Below, one piece after another: positions 1 through 64,000 of a stretch of 64,000 bases of DNA (the first letter of the stretch is position 1; each line of letters opens with the position of its first letter). The translations under genes and the position numbers were made by a program. This DNA is from Albula goreensis (taxonomy: Eukaryota > Chordata > Actinopteri > Albuliformes > Albulidae), in assembly GCA_022829145.1 (NCBI GenBank), contig CM040748.1, positions 25,986,501-26,050,500 on the forward strand, read 5' to 3'. Below the pieces are notes generated by a model that did not search any database, had not been told where the DNA came from, and saw only the letters and a list, made by a program, of their open reading frames with translations.

Positions 1-3000
1 AAATACTATCTAAATTATAAAAGGGATATGTCTGGCATTGTTACCCGTTACAGCTCATCAATATATTGCATTTGTGTCTTTATAATCTGTGAGTATTTAG
101 ACTTCCATGAACAGATATTCAAGAAATGCAGGTTTTTAACACCAACGTGAAAATGGAAAGAAGGTAAAATATCAAAGGAAGTAGCTATAGCGTCAATCAT
201 CAACCCTTTAAGGTGTTTATCATTTAAAAGAAATGATACAATGTCTGCACTTGTATTATTTTAACATTAATATTCAAATACCGCATGAGCAATCATGCAA
301 TGACAGCTTCCCTGATTGATTCACTGTTTTGGACACTGTCTTGAGCTTAGCAAAACACCATGGAACGCTGTAAATGCATCTCAGGTTGTCATGATGCACT
401 TATCCTCGCTACAAGTGCTCTGAGACACACATCAGGTACAATGCTGCTTTTGGAGAACACCTCTTATATTTGTGATGTACCGTAAAATGGTGCCTGTGAC
501 AATCTTAGCACAAAGAGGGTTTTCTGGAAACCTGGGCGCAGGTCTGCGTGTGACCGCTGTGAACCCACAGCTTCAGTGTGTTTGCTGTGCACGGTGAAAA
601 GGCAGGGTGTGGGCATCGAGACCCACCATGGTGTGAAAGCCATGGGGCAGCCCAATGGACACACACTGGGGTTATCACACATGAGAGACACTGACAGGGT
701 AATTGGTGTCTCCACTGGGCACTAACCTTTGATTCCACCACTCTCTCAGTCCCTCTCTTTAATGAGACACTTCTATTTTACAAAGATTTCTCTGTCTTGT
801 TAGCTGCCCTAGGAATAAAACATACTCATTACATCGCTCTCTTATAATCAGTCTTGCTCTGGCTAAGTCTCTCTCTTTCTCTGCCTCTTGCTTTCTCTCA
901 GCATCACTCTCATGCTCTCCCATTGTTACAGTAATCTGTAGTTGACAGTGTTTTCACAGCACTGTCTAAAGTCAGCGCACAGGCAAATTATGCCAAACAA
1001 CATACTTCAGGAATACAGTGTGCATTCATTTACATACCACATTGCATATGTTTCAAATACGTAAATATAATTCACTATCATACCTTTGTGTTGTGTAATT
1101 CCTCTCCAAGTTAAATTTGTTTTGCTCTGTGTTTATCTTCACAGCAGCAGACAAACAAGCAGATAAGCGCACCAATACTGCAGGCCGACAGAGCAGCAGA
1201 ACTGCTGCCAGTGATGGCCCTGGAATCTGCCAAAACATATTGAACTGTTTCTTGTTCTATATGGGTTGCTGTTATATGTGGTTTGTTTTGATTTTTCCCC
1301 CAAGGAAAATATTAATGTCTATACATTGTTGGGCGCGGAAGAACAACAAAGCTTTTGAAATTGTGCACTTCACATCATTTTTGCTTGGCTCAGCACTATT
1401 GTGCTCCTGCTTGCTTTTTGTAAACTCTAACAATCTAGGGAACTCTGGGGGAAAAGCTAGAATTTGATTGTTCTTTTGCGTTCATAAGATATTTGTAAAT
1501 GTATATTTTCGCCGCATGTACATATAAAGTTAAGTGCAGTTTCCCGATGAAGCACTGCTTTAAGCCATGCTGTACAACAGCTGTGGAATCCGACGTTTAA
1601 CAAGTTGCTATGGTGATATGTATATCATCACATTCTACAGGAGGATGGCAAAATAATGGAAACACCAAATGAAAAGGATTTGCATTTGTAAGGAGCTACA
1701 TAGCAATCAAAATGCCAAGGCTAAGTACAGAAATGTTTCACCAAAAACTATATTGTTTTTCAACTTGTTAATATGTGTTCCTAAAGCAACATGAATATGA
1801 AAGATCTGAAAAAAATCATGTATGAAGAGAAGAAATGTAGAAACTCATGATGGCCAATGCCAAAGGAGGAAAAACAGCAACAGAAAAAGGAAAAATGTTT
1901 ACAAGTGGAAGCTCAGTGGTAGGGATGGATGGATTTTGGCAGGAGGTCTCTGTGACCCAGTCTTGACTGAAAATATACTTTATAAGGTTCAGAAATCTGA
2001 TGTTTACGGCCATTTTTAAACCATTTATAATCAAAGCAAATGCACAGCAATGCATAACCTGATGTAATGAGCACAAAACCTGCACTTGTGAGCAGTGGCT
2101 TTCACAGCTGCACATTGTCTGAGTTGAACCATTTAGGTTGAGCACCACAAGATGTGGCTCATGTGAGGCTTCTGAAGTCGACTGGCAGCCATGATCAAAT
2201 GCACCGAACAGCTGAGATCTGTGCAGCACATCTGTGCCCCTCCATCTCTCCTGATGCCCACGCCTTCCCCTGACACATACACATTCCACCGCTGCATCCT
2301 CATCCCCTCTGCCAACTCCTGACCCCGGTGTGCTGGACCGCGAAAACTCCACTCACCACCGCAATTAAAAGCTCACACAGCTATCCTAAAACACTGCCTT
2401 GAGCCAAATGCGCCCCTGGGAAACCTGGGAAACATGTCAAATGCAGACTGTTTCAGTTGTTTTTTTTTGTTTTTTTTTTACATGCAACACAATAGCCTTA
2501 TTATTAACAATATTATTATTTCTTATTGAAATTTTCACCAGGTTTAGATTATTTACAATCAGGTCAATGTCCAGCAACAACAAAATATGTTTGAGGGCTG
2601 AATAATGAGCTATTGTAATGTGTCCGTGTCTTATAGACACAGTTAAATAGAATGGCCTGAAATAGCATAAGTTGCACAGTCTTGTTGTATTAATACTCTC
2701 TGGCAAGCTTACACCGACTAAGAGCCATTCACTATGTGCAAGACTGTCAGATTTGCTGGTAAAGCCGAGTAATAATATAAGGAAATGACTAAAGTCTAAA
2801 ATAAACCGCAGATGACAAATGATTCTAAATCGGTTATGCTTCAAATTTTTTGAGAAGATATTTGAATGATTAATTCATTCCACCAAAAGGAAGGGTTTTG
2901 TCAGAATGTCCACTGACAGAGTTTAATGAAAGATGACACTTTAATTAGTTTGCCGCAGTGCAAACTATTCATTTGTGCTGGACAACTGCAAACTTAAAAT

Positions 3001-6000
3001 AATGGATTTCTAATCCTAAAGACTTTTGACTGATTGTACAAGGCAAGGCTGGGAATTAAAAAAGTTCTGTTAATTGCATTGCTGCTTCAGAATGTCAAGT
3101 ATTAATTAAGAAAAAAAATACATTTGAAGATCATTTTATTTGCATGACTAATGCCTTTGCAACCTACTGGATGTTTAGGGCTATACATTTTAGAAATGAC
3201 ATTGACAGCAATGAGGAGACACTTGGCCCTCAAGATGTCTCTTAACCCTTGGGGTTCAGTCAACCAGCATCTTCGCTATTGGGGGCAGCAGCAGTGTTCT
3301 CTGATTCAAGGCCTCTCACCGTCATTGGGCAGCAGGTCCAGTTGTCAGTGTATTTTCAGCTGGCTTTCTCAATGAGTCACCACTCTCCAAAGGAATGTGC
3401 CCTTCTAAGTATAATTATGTTGTCTAAGGACATAATTGGTATTTTAGGAAGTAAATAAAAGTAGAAGGAAATGAGAGGAATAAAACATCCTCATCCTTTC
3501 AGATGGACACCGCATCTTCCAGGTAGGCAAATCATCTGCATTAAAGCCAGGGTCCCAACATTCATTATACATCCTGTACTTGAGATGAATTCCGTGAAGT
3601 ATAAATCCCTCTGATTTTCAGCCTGGAATAGAGATTCCACCCACTCCCACTCCCTACACAGGTCTGTACTTTGTGTGAAAAACACAGGGATCTGCGCTCC
3701 TTCTGTGTGAACCTGCCCCACCTCTATGGAAAGGAGATAGATCCACACTGTGGGACTGAGATCAGGTGCAGTACCAGATTAACCAGATTAATAGGAGAAG
3801 GAGGGAGGGTGACAGCGGGGGTGGCCCTGAGGGTGACATTTTTTAAAAAGGGATCCGCTGTGTGGACGCAATGACTGCACACTCTGCTAGAGTCAGTGGT
3901 GTGGCTCTCTCATTTACAATGACCAGCACTGTGAAAATGTCTCGTCCTGCGAGACCAGATGAGTCATCAACCCCCCATCCCCCTCACCACCCCATTCTGC
4001 GTCATTCTTTGAGAGAGAGAAAGAGAGAGAGCCTTCAATCCAAGGCAGTTTTACCATATTATACCTGATACAAGCTCCCTTTTCTCCATACAAAACAGTG
4101 GTGTCATGTCAGCAAAATCAAAGATATGGCAAAGTGGCATCAATAAATGTCAGTAAAAACCCATGTGTTGGGTTTTCACCCAGTATCTGAGTAGTAGATA
4201 CCATGAGGTTGATTTTTGCTTTGTCCCATTTACAGGAGTTTGCACTCTACAATTATTATTAAATTACGATGCAGGTTGATTACCCTCCCAACTGTTGGAA
4301 TCAGCAGAAGAGCATTCAGTCATGCCTCATTTAAAACATGGAGGGATGAGCGCTGTGTGCCAAGTCTCTGGTAATTGGCCCATTGTGACACAAATCCTAC
4401 ATTTCTTTCTTAGCTGTGAGCACAGGTGTCTCTGATAACCTTGGCTGAACTTTGCATGTGCTCTGACAAACCACCACAGAGACTGAAATCCACACCTTCA
4501 GTCACATTCTCCAATCTGTGATAGTGGAAACCACACTTTGGAAATTTCATTAACCTTCTGTTTGAAATTATCTTATGTGAACGCAGAATGAAATCAGAGA
4601 ATAATGAATAAAATACACATATCACTCTTTGGACTACCCACTTCTGCTACATAAGAGAAGAAATGTCCACTTTTGCTGATGTTTCATACTGAAACATTGT
4701 CCTCACTGTAGCTTTCAAAGACCCGCTGAAGTATTTTTTTAATGTGAATGCGTACTCCATGCTGCATCGGCCTTTGCCACTTTATTAAATATTCATCATT
4801 CTGATTGCTATAACAGCCTTCCTGCCCAGTGTATAACAATACAAAACTCATATTTTGTGTTAATTTACACATTAAATTACATAAGTACTTACATAAAGTA
4901 CTCCTGTTATTTCAGATTGATGATATTTAATTACAGCAAATCAATGAAAACCTCTTTTTTTCCATTTTCCCAGCAGTAGCCATTTTGAGCAATAGCTTGT
5001 GGGTCATTCCATACCATCTCACCTAGAACTCCCAGTTCATGTCATGGATTTTCTTGAAAAAATAATGTGAAAACTTCTATTAAATTCATGGGACCTTGCA
5101 AAATCTTATAGCTCTTCTCCAAATATTTTTTTAGTTATGAATTTTTCAAGTTTTGCCCTCAGAGCATTTTTGAGAGTGTATTCTAAGCCTCACCAATTGC
5201 TTATTTTTCACTGTATTGGGCTGAAATTTGTGTATTCATGTAAATAGCTGTGGCTGAATGTTTTGCAGTAATCAGATCAATAAAGATCACCTGAACAAAG
5301 AATTTTTCATTTTCAAAAATATAAAACATAAACCTGAAACATGCAAACAAATTATGGCATCATCTGTCAGGTCAGAACATCCACTTCCCAACTTCAATAC
5401 TTCCTTGTCTGTTTCCAACTCAACCAAACTTTAAAGATCAACTTCTCCATTAGTGTAGCCTGTCTTATGACAGTTGGCTTCTTCTACAATCCAGTGAAAA
5501 ATAAGCAATTGGTGAGGTTTAGAATACACATACAAAGAATCGCATAAAAAGGCTTTGAGGGCCAAACTGTAAACATGTTTTGTTTCATGATTTGTTGTAA
5601 AACAATTATGATTTGTTCTTTGATGGTAGCAGCAACTGACAAGACTTTGATAAATCTGTTACAATTTGGGTGCAAAAGTTCTGGATTTAAAAATAGCAAT
5701 GAAACTAGGTATGTTTAGGGTCTTAAAGATACTGTCAGGTGTCAGTTAAAATTGCCACGTGTGCAGCGCTCAACTTCACTGATGAGACTGAGGTACAGTG
5801 CACCTTGTATTGCGCCTTGGTTGCTGACGCAGTTTTGATAACTGCAACGGTACTGACCCCTGGTGTCCACAAAACGCACAGTCGGTTTCCTTTCTTTTTA
5901 GGAAGTTCGTCAGTGATTATTACTTGTTTGTAATTTTTGCTTATTTTACTGCACATGTCAGTCCATCCGCCACTGACAGCAAATGCACAGAGTGCATGCG

Positions 6001-6899
6001 CAATGAGTCGCTCGATTCGCTGTTTGTCAAAATTGAGCATATATCTTCATTCGCATGACATTAACTAAATATTCCTCTTACGTGTTTTATTTAATTGTGC
6101 AGAACCGTTTTAATTGACCATAAAACATTGATTGAATTAAATATTAATTTTTGATTTAGTGTATACGTTATATTAATATTAGATTATATGTATAATCAAT
6201 GTATGTTTAGACGGAAAAAAATAAATGATGATAACACAGAATATTTTTTCACAATTTTCAGAATCTTTGTCACATTTTTGTCGTTACAATATCAACAATC
6301 CGTTTAATAACTAAAATGAATAATCCTATTGGCGCAATTGCCAACTCTAAAATCTGAAAAACGAGGGGCGGAGGTGATTATAAGGAGTTTTATTCCAACA
6401 ATGTAACGGTGCCAGCAATTATACTGCAACGCAAAGTGTTGCTTTCTCCTCTAGCCGTGTAGGCTAGAGGGCGTTGTACAACCACGTACTAAAAGCCCAA
6501 ATGAATTATGTCATCCCCAGTGAAAGCGGCCAAAAGAAAGGTACACAAATGATAATCATACTCGTATCCAAAAAATTAAAATGAAACCTTATTTACTCTT
6601 GTAACGACTTCATAGAGTGAATTTCAGCGAACATTATGCAACATCAAATGGATTCGGAAAGCATTGCGGACAAAAGTGATTTAGTAATCAAGTGCATGGA
6701 TGCCTCTTCACGTGCTGTCTCAAACGATGCCCATTCTGGCGCAACCAAATTTGTTGGAAACAGGGAATGCATGCCGTATCTTTGATGGACATGGCGCTGA
6801 CCAGTGGTTGTTGTCCATTTCTTCAAAAGCGAACGCCAAAACCTATAGGCTGCAAGACAATATCCTACCGGCAGGTGGAAATATAGTGGAGAATGTATC
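1..6899. other. Intergenic / upstream DNA, no gene seen
   Basis: AT-rich sequence with only short chance ORFs. None has recognisable domains, splice context or codon bias. It holds a foldback element (5176-5529), a small 9-bp perfect hairpin at 6448-6470 (loop of 5 nt), pyrimidine-rich stretches (840-905) and mixed T runs near 2460. Upstream regulatory elements of myh10 may lie here but cannot be told by eye. Confidence 0.7.
5176..5529. repeat. Foldback (inverted-repeat) element upstream of myh10
   Basis: The left arm 5176-5218 and the right arm 5487-5529 are reverse complements over 43 nt with two mismatches. They are separated by 268 nt of unrelated AT-rich sequence. Weaker complementarity continues outward (CCCTCAGAGC near 5156 against GGCTTTGAGGG near 5551), so the arms were probably longer. 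No transposase ORF is present; it resembles a non-autonomous foldback or MITE-like element. Confidence 0.7.
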
Positions 6900-7060
6900 A
6901 TCGATAATGGGGGGCCGTTTTATTGGGGGAGGTGGGGGTTAAACCAATGGAAGAACGGTCTGCTGGTGACTGTGTGGGGAACATTCCAATCGCATTTTAA
7001 CTTTAATCAAGGGGTGTGTCCACAGTCCATTGGAGAGGCGGGAACAGCAAACCGGTCTAC
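6900..7060 (+). promoter_or_regulatory. Probable TATA-less promoter region of myh10
   Basis: CCAAT boxes lie at 6944-6948 and 6986-6990, and inverted ones (ATTGG) at 6922-6926 and 7029-7033. ACATTCC at 6981-6987 matches the MCAT/TEAD core. A G-rich stretch at 6909-6938 precedes them. No convincing TATA box is present. The cluster sits just upstream of a good splice donor at 7228, in an ATG-free segment. This is inference from motif clustering; the transcription start is not determined. Confidence 0.35.
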
Positions 7061-7227
7061 TTGGTTCGGTTGAGAAGGAGTCTGGTGGTGGGGGTGTATT
7101 TTTGGTGCAGAAAAGGCGAGAAGGGGACAGAGACAGGATTTTTTCAGTAACTGTGCAGAATACGGTCGATCAGAGGGTTAGCGGGTTATTTGTTTTCAGT
7201 TTCGCAAGTTTTTTTTCACTGCACCAG
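7030..7227 (+). other. myh10: Probable non-coding exon 1 (5' UTR) of myh10; start approximate
   Basis: The segment ends in CACCAG|gtaaga, a strong donor at 7228. It contains no ATG between 6949 and 7227, as expected for a leader exon. Vertebrate non-muscle myosin II genes begin with an untranslated first exon followed by an intron before the ATG exon, and the ATG exon here has its own acceptor at 9848-9849, so an upstream exon must exist. The 5' limit is a guess based on the CCAAT cluster. Another exon elsewhere upstream cannot be excluded. Confidence 0.5.
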
Positions 7228-9849
7228 GTAAGATTCAAGGATTTATGATGTTTGTTTTGTTCTCTGAAATGTCTGGCAAGCTAACGGATTATTTGTATCT
7301 GGCCGGTTGGCTGACTAGCAAGCTACTGTTGAACGATGGAGGACCACAAACGTCAGCATGCTAGCTTTCCAGCCAGCTAGCTTGTTAGCGAGCTATCCAC
7401 AATGATGGTGTAGTATTTTACAAGCAATTATATTTTGAATTAAAGTATGTTCAGGTCTCTGTTTGTATTCAGACTGTGACTTTATTGATTTGAAAATTTG
7501 AGTATCTGCTCTCATCATCTGAAATTGGCTTCAGTCAGTCAGCCAGCCAGCCACCCACCCACCTAGCTAGCTAGCGCCAATGTCATGACTTGACTGCGTA
7601 CACAACCCCATTAGTTAGCCAGCTTGCTAAATATTTATTATCCAAGGAAATGTTTTTGCTTGGTGACTGACTAGTGTGCAACCTGCCTGTATTCCTAATC
7701 TGTTTAATTTATTTCCAGTATGCATTTGGCGACACTTGCCAGTGCAGGGCTGGGTGAAACTGAGCGCGCATCCCTATCGGTGAAGTCCAGACGCAGTTAG
7801 CTTGCAAGCTAACCGGTTAAGCTAGAGACGCACCTAAGTAACGCCAGGCATATTGCGCCAGACTATACCATAGACTGTACTGCGAACTCCACATGCCGTG
7901 GTCTGACCCACTTTTCAGTTGTGTTGCCCCGAATTACGAGGTAAATATCCAGCTCATAACATCGTAGAGGGGACCGTTATTTTGCAAGCTGGCTAGACAG
8001 CTAATCATGGTTGATGCGTTCAAAGGATGATGTCGATCAGTTAATATTAAGACTGAAGCAATTCGTCGCGAATTTACTAGAAAAAAAAGCTACGTAAAAA
8101 AATAATTTATTTCCAACTTATGTGTTAACTGCATTAAAATTGCGGGTGCTGCCCTAAAGTTTTCCCTTATCCCTGCGCCCTTTCATCCTAGACAGTGGGC
8201 ATCCTCCGGCTAATCTCAATCATAATGTATAATTGCTACATCGCGGACTATGTAGATAAAATGAGAGAAACCGTATACAGTCACAAAGCTAGTTCAATTA
8301 AGAATTTGGTCATTTCAGTGTAATCGGCACATTATTGGGGCTCTCCACACCACGCGCTACAATTGAAGATGGTTCCAGTGCAGTATCTGCACGTGTGACT
8401 GGTATGATACTACAATAGCACTGTTGAGCACTGTTTTCCGCAGGTATTTGCATTGCTATTTGTAATAATCGCTGTGCTTGTCTGGACAGACAATCTAAAC
8501 AAATAGGAGAATGAACTGTATGCGCACACTTACCGAGATGATATTTTTGAATTTACACGTTGAAGCTTTCTGATCATCTGCCTTACAGCTCATCAATTAT
8601 AGTGTCTTATATTTTAAGTAACCAGCTGTATTGGGAACACATTACTGTTTGTTTGTTTTTGGTTTTTTGTTTGTTTTTTTCATTATTTAACTTTCAGTTA
8701 CACGAATAATAAGCGTGAGCAGGTGCATGGCGCCTGTTGAACTAGTAATATGTAATTTATGTACAGTAGCCATGAAGTCCGCACACGTTTATTGTAGTTA
8801 CATGCTATAAAATGTTTGTATTGGGGGGATGTAGTTCTCTGTATGAGTTATGGTATTTGCATTTATAGTGACAGGGATCATTACTTACCACCGATCAGTG
8901 TCACCACACTTATCGTTTTGAAATCTTGTGGGTTTTCTGGAATGGAATAGAATGGAAAATGTCCTCAATTAGATCTTATCAGTAGCACTTTAGAAAGTGT
9001 TTACGTTAGCCCAGTGTATGCAGTCAAGCTGTGACTTTTATCGATGTTAATTTTTTCACTGAAGAAAGGCCAGCTGATTTGTTGGCCATAACAGAGCTGG
9101 TAAACTTTTTGCAGATGAATGGGTGGAATTTGGCTTTTGTGCTAGTGTGTGGCATTGAAGGGGTTTTGCATTTTGAGTCAGGGTTAATTTGTCATCTGTT
9201 TCCCTTAGGATTCAGAAAGGCTCAGTCCACAGAGTTCCACAGAGAGCTCTTCCTCTCATCCTGCTTGTTAGTTAGAATAGTGTTGTGGAATAATGACTGT
9301 AAGGAGATAAGGTGTTAGCAGACTGTGAAAATGGTGCTCTGCTTTCATGTGTTTAGATTACTGTGTTGCCATGAGTAAAAGTATTTATGCTAAATTAGGA
9401 TTTTCCTTTGTTTGACAGCATGGCAATTTTATTCCTGCTCAGTCACAGAAAAGCATCACACAATCAAAGAAAGCAGGAGGGGAAAGCAGGAGGGGGCATT
9501 TAAAAGCACTGAGTCATAATGCAGGGAAGGGTGATGTAAGAACCAATGACAGAATCCAAAAAAAACATTCTGGATTACATATGTACTTACCTAGATCACA
9601 GTCCTGGAAATTACAATGGACAGTAACTAATTTTGTAACTCATTGTAGTAAAAATTTGCCTTTTTTGGAGGGGTTTTTATTTTAATATATTTTATTTTCA
9701 TTTGGTCATTTCATTTTCACTTGAACTGTGTGTGCGTGCATGCATGCATTCATGCTGGTTGCAGGACTGATACAGCTTGAGTTGTATAAAGGGAAGTGTT
9801 GGTTTGCTAGCTGAGTGCATGGCCCTAACCCCTGAGTATCTCTCCTCAG
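7228..9849 (+). other. myh10 intron 1 (2.6 kb)
   Basis: Intron between the untranslated first exon and the ATG exon. It contains many TAGC/GCTAGC-rich words and a CAGT/CAGC/CACC/TAGC simple-repeat patch at 7532-7574. A TGCATGCATGCA stretch lies near 9738. No ORF worth calling. First introns of cytoskeletal genes often carry enhancers, but I see no decisive motif cluster. Confidence 0.55.

Positions 9850-64000
<54,151 letters not shown>

Noticed and set aside
1117-1467. 116-codon plus-strand ORF upstream of myh10
   Set aside because: No recognisable domain, no promoter or splice context; overlapping chance ORF on the other strand.
1640-1720. GGCAAAATAATGGAAACACC segment resembling a fish DNA-transposon end
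   Set aside because: Only one end is seen, with no partner inverted repeat or transposase remains; too weak to call.

Overview
The window is vertebrate, most likely ray-finned fish, genomic DNA. It holds the 5' half of one split gene on the + strand, with long introns full of teleost-type SINEs, short inverted-repeat (MITE-like) elements and long TG/CA microsatellites. The gene is recognised by its translated exons as non-muscle myosin heavy chain IIB, myh10. The N-terminus ([17 protein letters not shown]...) matches the MYH10 paralogue and not MYH9 or MYH14. No other protein-coding gene, rRNA, tRNA or CRISPR array was found on either strand.

Layout. 1-6900: AT-rich intergenic/upstream DNA with a foldback element (5176-5529). 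About 6900-7227: probable promoter (several CCAAT boxes) and a non-coding first exon. 9850-10222: exon 2, with the ATG at 9878. Then come exon 3 (22332-22488), the 28-nt microexon 4 (45465-45492), P-loop exon 5 (48359-48458), a 30-nt alternative cassette exon (49178-49207), and exons 6-15 packed between 55453 and 63722. The gene runs off the right edge after residue 620, just before actin-binding loop 2. Canonical exon lengths (345 coding, 157, 28, 100, 93, 64, 99, 144, 96, 118, 153, 174, 174, 115) keep phase throughout except exon 11, which is one base short.

Main points. (1) The 30-nt cassette encodes PESPKPVKLQ. It corresponds to the neuronal B1 (N30) insert in loop 1 of myosin IIB. It has a GC donor (CAG|gcaagt), a weak polypyrimidine tract and a TGCATG (Rbfox-type) motif 31 nt downstream. 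(2) Exon 11 carries a one-base deletion at about 59140-59144. If real, it would lead to a TAA at the start of exon 13; an assembly error is the more likely cause. (3) A perfect 30-bp inverted repeat with a 27-nt loop lies in intron 3 (29564-29650). (4) Long UG and CA tracts flank the alternatively spliced loop-1 region. I did not see a new multi-gene system. The interest lies in splicing control and in repeat structure.
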